Shown: positions 1-8,785, counted from the stretch's first letter. The stretch: 31,742 nucleotides of DNA from Candidatus Woesearchaeota archaeon (GCA_016180275.1 JACPBN010000008.1:1-31742); one strand, 5' to 3'. Program-made: numbers and translations. Notes: a model not told the origin generated them from the letters alone.

Positions 1-2
1 TG

Positions 3-1349
3 CTTTCGATCTTTCTTTTGCAGCAGAAGACAACAACTAATGTAAGCGCGCAGTTTGAGATGATAAAGGCAAGAGCTTTAGTTGAAGACATTGCGAATGC
101 TGCTGAACAAGTATATCAAGAAGGACAAGGGAGCAAGACAAAAGTTTTTGTGACTGTTCCAGAGAATGTCAACAGCATAACACTTTCTGGGAATTCTGTC
201 TCAATAAATCTGGATGCAGGCGGTGAGCCTATAACTATCTACAGGGCATTGGCATTCAATGTATCTGGAATCGTGACAACAGAAGAAGGCAAGCAATGGA
301 TTACTATAGAAAATACTGCTGAGAATGGAATGCAGTTGGGAGCAGTGCTTGATACAACTATGCCAAGCATAACTGCAACTGCGCCAAGCGGATATATTAC
401 TTCAACTTCTACTAGCTTAAGCGCAACTACAAATGAGGCAGCATCATGCAAATATCATATAAGTGATGTTGCTTATGCTAACATGGCAAACAGCTTTAGT
501 GGTGCAGGAACAACGCATACTGCAGATTTAGCTGGATTAAGTGATGGAGTTTATACTTACTATGCAAGATGCAATGACAGCTCTGGGAATATTATGACAA
601 CTTCCAGCATAATTAATTTTACAGTTGATACAACAAAGCCAAGGATATCTGATGTCTTTGCATTATCTATAGGACAGACAACTGCAAGGATAAGCTTCCT
701 GACAAATGAAAACGCAAATTCAAGTGTAGGTTATGGCACTACCACTGCACTTGACACTAATTCATTTAATGCACCTTATATCACTGCGCATAACTTCCCA
801 TTATCGTCTTTGAACTCTAGCACGACATATTATTTCAATGTAAGCGCATGCGATATTGCAAATAACTGCCAGCAGAATGGGACATTCAATTTTACAACAT
901 TGGGAAGCAGCTGGACAACTTTGTTCTTTGACAATTTTGCAAGAAGCGATTCAGGCAATCTTGGCTCTAACTGGACAGAATCTGGAGGAAGATGGGAGAT
1001 TGATGATAACAGAGCAGAAACAGATGACTGTGATTCCCCTGGAGATAACATGACAACAAAGAACATTGATTTATCTTTTGCAACAAATGCTAAATTCAGT
1101 TTTGACTGGGAAGTTTCTGGATTAGATGACAGCGCAGAGTGCTTAAGAGTGCATGTCAGTAATGGAACAAAAACAGTCGGCAATCTATTCAAGAAATGCG
1201 GCAGCAGCTCATCATCTGGAACACAGATTATCAATCTTGAGAACAATATAACATTTACTTCAAACATGACATTCACCTTTGACTGTGTCAGTGACCATAG
1301 TTCAGATGATATGTATATCGATAATGTTAATATAACTGCTTATAGTTAA
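3..1349 (+). CDS. Secreted pilin-like surface protein, 5'-truncated by window edge
   Basis: The frame is open to the left edge of the window, so the true start and probably a class III signal peptide are missing; the first visible residues (LSIFLLQQK) look like the end of a hydrophobic pilin helix. The next ~80 residues (QFEMIKARALVEDIANAAEQVY...) match the amphipathic helix and short beta region common in archaeal pilin-like proteins. A fibronectin-III-like beta domain follows at about residues 205-295 (DTTKPRISDVFA... to FNFTT). A C-terminal domain from about residue 300 (FFDNFARSDSG...) resembles a jelly-roll or lectin-like fold. Many N-x-S/T sequons suggest an exported, glycosylated protein. 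It leads a same-strand row of pilin-like genes, so a pilus tip or adhesin role is inferred. The fold assignments are by eye. Confidence 0.7.
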   Translation, partial: LSIFLLQQKTTTNVSAQFEMIKARALVEDIANAAEQVYQEGQGSKTKVFVTVPENVNSITLSGNSVSINLDAGGEPITIYRALAFNVSGIVTTEEGKQWITIENTAENGMQLGAVLDTTMPSITATAPSGYITSTSTSLSATTNEAASCKYHISDVAYANMANSFSGAGTTHTADLAGLSDGVYTYYARCNDSSGNIMTTSSIINFTVDTTKPRISDVFALSIGQTTARISFLTNENANSSVGYGTTTALDTNSFNAPYITAHNFPLSSLNSSTTYYFNVSACDIANNCQQNGTFNFTTLGSSWTTLFFDNFARSDSGNLGSNWTESGGRWEIDDNRAETDDCDSPGDNMTTKNIDLSFATNAKFSFDWEVSGLDDSAECLRVHVSNGTKTVGNLFKKCGSSSSSGTQIINLENNITFTSNMTFTFDCVSDHSSDDMYIDNVNITAYS

Positions 1350-1412
1350 TGCAATAGTAGTTGTGTTTTAGAATAACAATAAATAAGATTTTTTTACAAT
1401 ATTTATACAAAA

Positions 1413-1832
1413 ATGCGCTCTCAAAAATCCCAGATATCTGTCGAGTTCATAATCATCCTTGCAATCATGCTGATAGTTTTTCTGATCATATTTGTTGTTG
1501 CAGATAAAAGGACAGCAGAGATGTATAATACAAGAACTAAGCTATATGCAAAGATGGAAGCTGATAAATTAGCAAGTGATATCAATGGTATTTTTCTGGC
1601 AGGCTCTGGGACGAGAAAGGTCACTATGCTGCCAAATAAATTAAGAGATAATAGTGCATATAACATCTCTATCTATCCAAGCGAACATAAGCTGGAAGTT
1701 ACTTGGCAGAGCTCTGGAACAAATGATCATTATAGTGCAGCACTTATTGCTGGAAATATCTCAGGAATTTTAGGCAACTTAAATTATCCTGTAAACGTGA
1801 GCAATGTTAATGGGGCAATAATTATCTCATAA
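1413..1832 (+). CDS. Class III signal peptide pilin-like protein
   Basis: This 139-residue protein opens with a short basic N-terminus and the motif QKSQISVEF, followed by about 20 hydrophobic residues. That is the K-x-Q-x-S-x-E-F type of archaeal prepilin processed by a PibD/FlaK-like peptidase, with cleavage expected just before the second Gln. The mature part has an amphipathic helix and a small beta region. It sits 64 bp after the previous gene, with TATA-like AT-rich sequence between them, and is followed after one base by the next pilin-like gene. It is probably a minor pilin; the exact role cannot be read from sequence. Confidence 0.8.
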   Translation: MRSQKSQISVEFIIILAIMLIVFLIIFVVADKRTAEMYNTRTKLYAKMEADKLASDINGIFLAGSGTRKVTMLPNKLRDNSAYNISIYPSEHKLEVTWQSSGTNDHYSAALIAGNISGILGNLNYPVNVSNVNGAIIIS

Positions 1833-1833
1833 A

Positions 1834-3081
1834 ATGGCATTAAAAAAAATTAACAAGTCAAGAAATTTTTGCAATAATAAATCTGCGCAGATATTTTCTT
1901 TAGATATGATATTTGCAGCAGCTGTGTTTATCATTATTCTATTGGGCATTGGGTTTGCATGGGACCATAACAGGGAAAAGCTGGCTTTGACTGAGCAGAG
2001 GAATGATGCTGCAATTGCCGCGAGAAATATGATGAACAGTTTGATGGAAACAGAAGGTAATCCAAGCAACTGGACAAAATTTAGCGCAGCTGCGTTCAAT
2101 AAGACAAACATAAAGAGCCTTGGGCTGGTAAAGACACTCAGCATCAATAAATATGATTCGTATAAGAAGACTGGAGCACTAGCATTAGCAAAGAATGGAC
2201 CAGGATTTTTGTCAGCAGATAAGATCCTTACTTTGTATACTGATTATGAATCGTACTATAATGGGAGCAAAGGTATATTGGGGTTGGACAGGAGATATGA
2301 TTATGAGATTGCATTTCAATTGGGAGAAAATTTTACAAGCTATGGCTTTCTTGGGACAAGCAGCATTGCCTATACATATGCTAACGGAAATGCAAATGAT
2401 GGAGATGCAGCTAATTTTGGAATCAGAGCATATCTTGAAGAGAATAATGTGTTGTTTACAAATTACGGAAGCGATTGGCAGAGCTTGATTTCTAATATTG
2501 ATGATTATGAGGCAGTGATTTTTGAGGATCCGCATCTGGATGATAATGACTTAACATCTCAGCAGCAGGATGCATTAAGATCATGGGTAAACAGCGGAGG
2601 GATATATTTTCAGAAAGAGCACGGAAGGATGATTGAGATATTTAACATCTCTACAAATGATGCAGGAACAAGCACAGGAACTGTGGTAAAGATTGATCCA
2701 TACCTAACAAACCTACAGATTAACGAGACCATGAGATTCAGCAAAGGATACAGGATATCAAAACAAGATGGAGGATTAGTGACATTAGTTCAGCATGCGT
2801 CTGGAAATACAGAGATAGGTTATTTTGATTATGGATCTGGCAGAGTATATTACATCCCAGATACAGAAGGCAATATTGAATTTGCAAATGGAACCCAGAA
2901 GTATGACAACACAAGAATAGCACTAACATTGCCAAAGCCAATAAGCAATGCAACTTTTGGTTATGCTCCACAAAATGCAAGCAATGTTGTTGTGATTCAA
3001 AGAAGAGCTTATCTTGATGATAACAGAAAGATAAATGTAACTTTAAGGGTTTGGCAGAAATGTGAAGGTGTTACATGCTAA
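1834..3081 (+). CDS. Pilin-like membrane protein with GATase-like extracellular domain
   Basis: The N-terminus (KSAQIFSLDMIFAAAVFI) is a class III-like signal and membrane helix without the canonical Glu at +5; Asp is nearby instead. After a helix and a divergent beta region to about residue 175 comes a domain of about 100 residues. Its pattern is FTNYGSDW, DDYEAVIFEDPHLDDNDL, then ALRSWVNSGGIYFQKEHG. This resembles the Rossmann-like strand-helix-strand unit of class I glutamine amidotransferase-like or DUF4350/ThuA folds, with no obvious catalytic Cys. A further beta-rich part follows. It starts one base after the preceding stop and overlaps the next gene by 7 bp, so it is cotranscribed with its neighbours. 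A minor pilin or carrier of a sensing/binding domain is inferred. Confidence 0.75.
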   Translation: MALKKINKSRNFCNNKSAQIFSLDMIFAAAVFIIILLGIGFAWDHNREKLALTEQRNDAAIAARNMMNSLMETEGNPSNWTKFSAAAFNKTNIKSLGLVKTLSINKYDSYKKTGALALAKNGPGFLSADKILTLYTDYESYYNGSKGILGLDRRYDYEIAFQLGENFTSYGFLGTSSIAYTYANGNANDGDAANFGIRAYLEENNVLFTNYGSDWQSLISNIDDYEAVIFEDPHLDDNDLTSQQQDALRSWVNSGGIYFQKEHGRMIEIFNISTNDAGTSTGTVVKIDPYLTNLQINETMRFSKGYRISKQDGGLVTLVQHASGNTEIGYFDYGSGRVYYIPDTEGNIEFANGTQKYDNTRIALTLPKPISNATFGYAPQNASNVVVIQRRAYLDDNRKINVTLRVWQKCEGVTC

Positions 3082-3536
3082 CAAAAGATAGATTAAGATC
3101 TAGGAACAGAGTATCTGCACATGGATTAGGCAGAAGTGGGTTTATCTATACATTAGATGCTATGTTTGCATTAGTTATCGTTGCTACAATAATAATCGCT
3201 AGCTTCCAATATTTATCTCAGACGCATATTGCAAGATTCAACAGAAGCGACCTAAATAGATTATCTAATGATGCACTTGCTGTGCTGGAAAGAGATTCTG
3301 GATTGAGCAATGCTGTTTCTGGAAGCACAAGCAGTGTGCAGAGCTATCTTAATTCATTGCCAGTGCAGGTATGCGGAAATTTGACAGTTTTTTCTACAGG
3401 AAATTCTGTGGTTAGTGCTGTCCAGAAAACCGGATGCAACAGTGCAAATGTTGATGAGGTTGTTGTTGCAAGAAGAGTTTTTGTGCATTCAAATTCAAGC
3501 ACGTATTACGCAAGGTTAGAGGCTTGGTACAGATGA
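3075..3536 (+). CDS. Minor pilin-like membrane protein
   Basis: This 153-residue protein has a basic N-terminus, then GRSGFIYTLDAMFALVIVAT, a membrane helix with the TLDAMFA pattern shared with the preceding gene (SLDMIFA). The remainder (about residues 50-153) is a small Ser/Thr-rich globular part with two or three Cys. The start codon overlaps the upstream gene by 7 bp, and its stop overlaps the ATG of the next gene (ATGA). It is therefore a tightly coupled member of the pilus operon. Function beyond minor pilin is not visible. Confidence 0.75.
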   Translation: MLTKDRLRSRNRVSAHGLGRSGFIYTLDAMFALVIVATIIIASFQYLSQTHIARFNRSDLNRLSNDALAVLERDSGLSNAVSGSTSSVQSYLNSLPVQVCGNLTVFSTGNSVVSAVQKTGCNSANVDEVVVARRVFVHSNSSTYYARLEAWYR

Positions 3537-4420
3537 CTAACTGTAAATTTACGAACAACAGAAAAGGCGTTTTATTTACTGTTGTGACTATACTGCTGCT
3601 CATCAGTTTGTTTCTTGTCACTAAAGCATTTTTAGATAGAAGCATAGAGCTTGATAAGACAATTGTTGATTATCAGAATATTGAAAAGCTTGCTTATATA
3701 GAAGATGATGTTGTGTCTAATTCATATGCAGATTTGCTTAAGATAAGCCTTAACAGAATAAGAAGGGACACCAATTTTGTGAACATAACATTCAATAGCT
3801 TAGGTATGATTAATCCAAACATAGGCCATATTAAACTCATGCAGGATTATAGGGATTTTATTGTGAATAATTATTCTGCGTTCAGCAATGTGCAAATAGC
3901 TTTTACAGATTTCAGCTCAAATTTTAGTATTTTTCCGTATAATGCTACCTATAGGCTTAATGGCTCTAGATTATATCTATACAATCCAAATCATGAGAAT
4001 CTTGTTAAGATTTCTTTGCAGGCAAGAGTCACTGAGGATAATGTAAATAAGAATGGCAATAATACGCCTGCAAATTCTGCTTCTGGCAAAATAATAGAAG
4101 TTAAGATTGTTGACAAGGATGGAGAGGCTTTATTAGGAACAGATACAAGAATATTGTCTCCTACTGCTTCAAATCTGCCATTCTATACGAGTTTTAATAC
4201 AACAAATGCCCCTAACATAAGTGTTTATTTCGGGCAATTTGAAGATAGAAATGGAACATTGCTTGTAAGAACTGACTTTATGACGGCAAACATAACAAGC
4301 ATAACTTTAACTTATAATGTAACTAATGAGAAAGTTTATTTAGGTGCAGGAAATCTGACGATAGTGAATAGAGTAATTGCAGTTAATAAGGCAACTGAGA
4401 TCGTACTGGCAGAGGAATAG
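3533..4420 (+). CDS. Pilin-like membrane-anchored protein
   Basis: The reading frame is open from a TTG at 3524, but the ATG at 3533 overlaps the upstream stop as ATGA and is the likelier start (295 residues). The N-terminus NNRKGVLFTVVTILLLISLF gives one membrane helix at about residues 12-32, then a charged helical segment (residues 35-75), then a beta-rich extracellular part of about 200 residues with many N-x-T/S sequons. The overall plan is that of the other pilin-like proteins here, but with a less standard cleavage motif. It is the last gene of the tightly packed group starting at 1413. It is probably a minor pilin or pilus-associated ectodomain protein. Confidence 0.7.
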   Translation: MTNCKFTNNRKGVLFTVVTILLLISLFLVTKAFLDRSIELDKTIVDYQNIEKLAYIEDDVVSNSYADLLKISLNRIRRDTNFVNITFNSLGMINPNIGHIKLMQDYRDFIVNNYSAFSNVQIAFTDFSSNFSIFPYNATYRLNGSRLYLYNPNHENLVKISLQARVTEDNVNKNGNNTPANSASGKIIEVKIVDKDGEALLGTDTRILSPTASNLPFYTSFNTTNAPNISVYFGQFEDRNGTLLVRTDFMTANITSITLTYNVTNEKVYLGAGNLTIVNRVIAVNKATEIVLAEE

Positions 4421-4463
4421 TTATTAAGATTGATACCATTTAAACAGATTTTCCTAAGAAAGA

Positions 4464-4471
4464 TTTATATA
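4464..4471 (+). promoter_or_regulatory. TATA box for the HTH-TM / pilus ATPase genes
   Basis: TTTATATA lies 40-47 bp upstream of the ATG at 4511, after a 90-bp gap from the pilin group. A start site about 25 bp downstream would give a leader of roughly 15-20 nt, enough for the GAGGG ribosome-binding site at 4503-4507. The assembly genes may thus be transcribed independently of the pilins upstream. Confidence 0.6.
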
Positions 4472-4510
4472 ATAAGCTGCTTCCGTATAGCATAGTAAAA
4501 AAGAGGGAAA

Positions 4511-5008
4511 ATGAAGATTAATAAGATTAAATTGTTTAGTAGATTAAAAAAGGCATTTGCTGTAGTTAGGTTGCCTAAAGCAAATAAGACGGCTCAAAAT
4601 GTAAATTTTGAAAAGCCTTTCAGGAGTTCCCTGCATGAAACATTTTTAGATGATATGTATGCCCAAGTGCAGGATGCAGGACGGATAAATATCTCACAAT
4701 TAGCATCAAGATACGGATTATCTATTAGTATGCTAGAAGAGTTTGCTAAAGTGCTTGATAAAGAAAAATTAGTTGAGCTTTATTACCCTATAATTGGAAC
4801 ACCTGTAGTCAGGAAACTGAATTATATTGCAGAATTAAATGCGAAGAGATTAGGTAATAGCAACAATAGAAATAAAGGTGAAGGTAGCATAATTAGTGAA
4901 GCAAACAAAAAGCAAAAGATAATTAACCTTGCATTGTTTGGGATATTAACATTTGCTCTGGTTATGATAGGATATCTGGTTTATTTGAACAGATTTGCTG
5001 CTCAGTGA
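4511..5008 (+). CDS. Winged-helix protein with C-terminal transmembrane anchor
   Basis: This is a 165-residue protein. Residues of about 45-105 form a winged-helix-like domain (GRINISQLASRYGLSISML as helix-turn-helix, then KEKLVELYYPIIGTPVVRKL as wing). A charged linker follows, then a single hydrophobic helix near residues 138-160 (ALFGILTFALVMIGYLVYL) at the C-terminus. This layout resembles membrane-bound one-component regulators; the archaellum regulator ArnR of Sulfolobus has a comparable HTH-plus-membrane plan, though homology is not claimed. Alternatively the wHTH could contact the ATPase rather than DNA. It lies 46 bp upstream of the ATPase gene on the same strand. Confidence 0.7.
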   Translation: MKINKIKLFSRLKKAFAVVRLPKANKTAQNVNFEKPFRSSLHETFLDDMYAQVQDAGRINISQLASRYGLSISMLEEFAKVLDKEKLVELYYPIIGTPVVRKLNYIAELNAKRLGNSNNRNKGEGSIISEANKKQKIINLALFGILTFALVMIGYLVYLNRFAAQ

Positions 5009-5054
5009 ATAATGAGGACGATAATAATCAGAAAAGAGGCAATTTAGTAGATTT

Positions 5055-6602
5055 ATGGCAAGCTTGGACATAGACAGGAAAGAGAAGAAATTAGTTGAGT
5101 CGTATAAAGTTATTGCTGATAATGTGCCAGCAACAGTCAATATATGGGATGTTAAAGAGGAGAATATTCCGATTTACGACATAATATTGCCTAAACTAGG
5201 TGTGGCAACTGAAGCTATGCTTAATGCAATGATAGGAGAGCTTGCAAAGGAAGTCCCTGTTGATACAGAGAATATAACAGATAGCGAACAGGCAGGTAAA
5301 GTCAAAGATTTCTTTTACACAAAAACAAGAGCAAAAGTCAAGGAGCTTTTGAAGAATATCTCTGAGCAGCAAGCTGATCTATTTGCAGGAATATTGCTGC
5401 ATAAGATGTATGGTTTGGGAGAGATGGAGATTATATTAGCAGATAATGCATTAGAGGAAGTTGTCATAAATGGAGTAAAACAGCCAATTTCTATCTACCA
5501 TAAGAAGCATGGATGGTGCAAGACAGGCAAATTCCTTGACAGCGAAGAAGAGATCTATAATTTCTCTGCGCAGATAGGCAGAAAAATAGGAAGGGAGATC
5601 ACAAGCTTAAACCCTATCATGGATGCATATTTGTTGACAGGAGATAGGGTTGCATCTACATTATTCCCAATCAGCACAGCTGGAAATACAATAACGATTA
5701 GAAGGTTTGCCCGTTCTCCTTGGACAGTTGCGCAGTTTGTTAATCCGCAGTATAATACAATGTCAAAAGAGATTGCTGCTTTTATATGGTTAGCAATGCA
5801 GTATGAGCTTAACATAATAGTTGCAGGAGGCACAGCATCTGGAAAGACTTCCGTGCTCAATACATTGTGCAGTTTCATTCCGCCAAAACAAAGGATCATC
5901 AGCATAGAAGATACCAGGGAGATTAATTTGCCGAAAGCTTTGCATTGGAACTGGGTGCCGCTGACAAGCAGAAACCAAAATCCTGAAGGACAGGGAGAAG
6001 TCACTATGCTTAATCTGATTGTTGCGAGCTTAAGGATGAGGCCAGACAGGATTGTTGTAGGAGAGATAAGAAAGAGAGAACAAGCAGAAGCATTATTTGA
6101 GGCAATGCATACAGGGCACAGTGTTTATGCAACCATGCATGCAGATACTGCTGAGCAGGTAAAGAGAAGATTGATCGAGCCGCCGATATCTGTGCCAAAA
6201 TCTGAAGTTGAGAGTTTGCAGCTTGTGCTTGTACAATACAGAGACAGAAGAAGAGGCATAAGAAGAACATTGGAAGTTGCTGAAATCTTGAGTGAGGCAA
6301 GCGAGAAAGCTGATCTTGAGCTTAATTATCTCTGGAGATGGCATCCAAGAGATGATGTTTTTGAAAAAGTAAATGACAGCATCAGGGTTGTGGAAGATCT
6401 GAATTTGCATACAGGGATGACACCGCAGGAAATAAATACAGATTTAAAGGATAAACAAAAAATTTTACAGTGGATGGTTGACAGCAAACTTACAGACATT
6501 GATAAGATTGGACATGTGATGCACCTGTATTATAAGAATCCTGAGATATTGGAGAATGCAATAAAGAAGAAGATTAATGCAGATAGATTGCTTAGCTTAT
6601 GA
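5055..6602 (+). CDS. Type IV pilus / type II secretion ATPase (GspE/ArlI family)
   Basis: This 515-residue hexameric motor ATPase powers pilus assembly from the cytoplasmic face. The Walker A motif GGTASGKT is at residues 258-265, the Asp box region SIEDTREI at about 282-289, and the Walker B-like RPDRIVVGEIR at 329-339. The His box follows (HTGHSVYATMHAD, about 350-362). The N-terminal ~130 residues form the usual helical and mixed domain that precedes the catalytic core; length is normal for archaeal family members. Genes for a wHTH-TM protein lie upstream and two TadC/ArlJ-like platform proteins downstream, separated only by a structured repeat at 6623-6819. Confidence 0.95.
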   Translation: MASLDIDRKEKKLVESYKVIADNVPATVNIWDVKEENIPIYDIILPKLGVATEAMLNAMIGELAKEVPVDTENITDSEQAGKVKDFFYTKTRAKVKELLKNISEQQADLFAGILLHKMYGLGEMEIILADNALEEVVINGVKQPISIYHKKHGWCKTGKFLDSEEEIYNFSAQIGRKIGREITSLNPIMDAYLLTGDRVASTLFPISTAGNTITIRRFARSPWTVAQFVNPQYNTMSKEIAAFIWLAMQYELNIIVAGGTASGKTSVLNTLCSFIPPKQRIISIEDTREINLPKALHWNWVPLTSRNQNPEGQGEVTMLNLIVASLRMRPDRIVVGEIRKREQAEALFEAMHTGHSVYATMHADTAEQVKRRLIEPPISVPKSEVESLQLVLVQYRDRRRGIRRTLEVAEILSEASEKADLELNYLWRWHPRDDVFEKVNDSIRVVEDLNLHTGMTPQEINTDLKDKQKILQWMVDSKLTDIDKIGHVMHLYYKNPEILENAIKKKINADRLLSL

Positions 6603-6622
6603 AAATAGGCTTTAATAGATAA

Positions 6623-6819
6623 AGCAGTGGCAACTGCCAATCTTGACGAACATAATTAAAAAGTAACACCACTAATGTTGCGACGGGCGATGCTATCTAA
6701 TTACACGTCAAATAACACATCACGCAATACTTTTTCAATATCACATTTATTAGCTATTTGTAGAGGAGGAGCAACTTTTTGATAAGCATAACCAATGTTC
6801 GTCGGCAGTTGCCACTGCT
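6623..6819 (+). ncRNA. Structured 197-bp repeat, copy A (candidate ncRNA or MITE)
   Basis: The ends are perfectly complementary over 16 bp (6623-6638 with 6804-6819, AGCAGTGGCAACTGCC). A 7-nt bulge on the 5' strand only (AATCTTG) and a second stem ACGAACAT/ATGTTCGT (6646-6653, 6795-6802) follow. A third stem GTTGC/GCAAC (6677-6681, 6771-6775) encloses a CGACGGGCGATGC core, with TAGAGGAG just before its 3' arm. Copies B, C and D elsewhere keep this plan with paired substitutions. It starts 21 bp after the ATPase stop, in the sense direction. No open frame of note is present. It could be an RNA element, a terminator-like 3' end, or a miniature inverted-repeat element. Confidence 0.7.
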
Positions 6820-6850
6820 CTAAAAATGAATTTACTAAATTTACTGAAAA

Positions 6851-7753
6851 ATGAATCAACCTCAACAATATGTGCCATTGATGATAGTGCCGTTAGGCAT
6901 TAGTAAGCATATTACTAAATATTTAGTTGGAATTTCTCATAGAATTGGCAGCATTGCACCTGGATTAGAATATGATCTTGAGCAGACTGATTTAAGATTA
7001 AATAAAGCTGAGTATATTGCGAATGCGATCGTGACATGTTTGAGTGTTTTTTTTATATTTGCATCGCTGATAGCATTGCTGGCTTTTAGAGTTAGGCATC
7101 TGGATTTTATGAGAAGTATATTGCTTGGGGCTGCAATTGGGTTTGGAGCTTTTGTGCTGTTTTTTGTTTTATTGCTGAGATACCCTAAAATAATTGCTGG
7201 CAAAAAAGCTGAGCAGATAGACAGGCATTTAATGTTTGCATTGAAAGACTTACTGCTGCAGATCAGCGCAGGTGTTTCTCTCTATAATGCAATAATTAAT
7301 GTCGCAACTTCAGGGTATGGCATTGTAAGCGATGAATTCAAGAAAGTCGCTAAGAATGTAAAGACAGGGATGGCGCTTAATACTGCCCTTGAGAGATTAG
7401 CTGTTGAATCAAGCTCAGAGTATATGAGAAGAACTATCTGGCAGGTTGTAAATACTCTGAAAGCAGGAGCAAGCTTAAAGGGAGCATTACAAAACATAAT
7501 TTCTGAGCTAGCTGTAACCCAGCATAGTAAGATAAAGAATTATTCGCAAGAACTGAACCTGTGGAGCCTGATCTATATGCTGTTTGCTGTTGCAATCCCG
7601 ACAATAGGCAGCACAATGCTTGTTATTTTATCAAGCTTTGCAGGCATTGGAGTTAGCAAAGGAACTTTTATTGTGTTCATTGTATTTTGCTTTTTTATAC
7701 AGATTGCATTGATTGGGTTTGTTAAGACCAGAAGGCCAGCAGTGAGCTTTTAA
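6851..7753 (+). CDS. Type II secretion system F family protein (TadC/ArlJ-like), first copy
   Basis: This 300-residue integral membrane protein is of the pilus platform family. Hydrophobic segments are at about residues 55-80, 85-110, 240-265 and 270-293. A cytoplasmic helical T2SSF domain lies between (about 120-225, LLLQISAGVSLYNAIINVA ... LKAGASLKGALQNI). It anchors the ATPase and pilus filament at the membrane. The next gene, 3 bp downstream, is a second member of the family; archaeal and Tad-type systems often carry paired or fused platform proteins. No strong ribosome-binding site precedes this start. Confidence 0.88.
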   Translation: MNQPQQYVPLMIVPLGISKHITKYLVGISHRIGSIAPGLEYDLEQTDLRLNKAEYIANAIVTCLSVFFIFASLIALLAFRVRHLDFMRSILLGAAIGFGAFVLFFVLLLRYPKIIAGKKAEQIDRHLMFALKDLLLQISAGVSLYNAIINVATSGYGIVSDEFKKVAKNVKTGMALNTALERLAVESSSEYMRRTIWQVVNTLKAGASLKGALQNIISELAVTQHSKIKNYSQELNLWSLIYMLFAVAIPTIGSTMLVILSSFAGIGVSKGTFIVFIVFCFFIQIALIGFVKTRRPAVSF

Positions 7754-7756
7754 AGA

Positions 7757-8746
7757 ATGAAGACAAAAGATAAGATTTATTTGAATTTTGCAAGACTATT
7801 TCCTAATAGTTATATGAATCATCTAGCTAAGCTGCTGATTTATGGCGGCGAGAAAAGGAATGTGGATTATTGGCTTGGTTCTGGGACACTCCTTGCTTTA
7901 TTAGTTATGATCAAAATCATCCTTATCCCTTGGGTGTTTTTTGGAGGTTTTCAGAGGCTGTATTTTGTAATAGGGATGATAGTCTTTGTGTTTATTGAAT
8001 TTCTAGTTTATCTTTTTACTTATTTCAAGGCAGAAGACAGGACAGCGAGGATTGAAAAAGCATTGCCTGATGCATTACAGCTGATCGCTGCAAATTTAAA
8101 AGCAGGCATGACGCCATACAAATCAATCAAATTAGCTGCACGCAAGGAATTTGGACCGTTAGCAGAGGAAATTAATTATGCAACTTCTCGCGCATTAGGA
8201 ACAGAATCATTTGAAACAACTTTGCTGAGGATAAGCGAGAGAACTAATTCAGAGACACTTGACAGAGCATTGAAGCTTTTTACGAGCGCAATGAAATCTG
8301 GTGCGCATCTTGCAAAACTGCTAGAGGATCTTGGAAGTGATATCTCACAGACAAGAGAGCTGAAGAATGAGTTAGTTACAAGCACAAAAACTTACACTGC
8401 ATTTATCCTGTTTACAATCATGGTAGGAACTCCATTGCTTCTTGCAATCTCGATACATTTTGTGACTATAGTCAGTGAAATGCAGGAAAAATCCAACATA
8501 AGCAATGTTGGGTTTGGATTGGAGTTTCTTGCAGGCAAAGTTGTTATAACTCCTGACTTTCTGACTAAAGTATCTATTGCCATGTTAGTCATAACCTCAT
8601 TGCTAGCCAGTATGTTACTTGGAGTCATCAAAGAAGGCAAGGAAAAACATGGATTGAGGTATGCACCAATGCTCATCATCGGATGTTTATGTGTATTTTA
8701 CGTGTCTAAGTATATAATCGGCAATGTGTTTGGAGGCCTATTTTAG
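7757..8746 (+). CDS. Type II secretion system F family protein (TadC/ArlJ-like), second copy
   Basis: This 329-residue paralogue of the preceding gene has two membrane helices at about residues 42-90, then a T2SSF cytoplasmic domain (LPDALQLIAANLKAGMTPYKSIKLAAR ... LFTSAMKSGAHLAKLLEDLG, about 105-200). Further hydrophobic segments lie near 210-235, 265-290 and 300-325. The LKAGMTPYKSI pattern is typical of this family. It starts 3 bp after the previous stop, so the two platform subunits are surely cotranscribed and probably form a heteromeric platform for the ATPase at 5055-6602. Confidence 0.88.
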   Translation: MKTKDKIYLNFARLFPNSYMNHLAKLLIYGGEKRNVDYWLGSGTLLALLVMIKIILIPWVFFGGFQRLYFVIGMIVFVFIEFLVYLFTYFKAEDRTARIEKALPDALQLIAANLKAGMTPYKSIKLAARKEFGPLAEEINYATSRALGTESFETTLLRISERTNSETLDRALKLFTSAMKSGAHLAKLLEDLGSDISQTRELKNELVTSTKTYTAFILFTIMVGTPLLLAISIHFVTIVSEMQEKSNISNVGFGLEFLAGKVVITPDFLTKVSIAMLVITSLLASMLLGVIKEGKEKHGLRYAPMLIIGCLCVFYVSKYIIGNVFGGLF

Positions 8747-8785
8747 CATAATTAACGATTAATTTATGCAAAATTGATAATAATG

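Noticed and set aside
830..1276. 148-residue minus-strand frame within the first surface protein gene
   Set aside because: No family features, no ribosome-binding site, and it lies wholly inside a convincing gene on the other strand.
6623..6819. Insertion sequence with transposase
   Set aside because: At 197 bp there is no room for a transposase and no coding frame; a MITE derived from one remains possible and is discussed in the findings.
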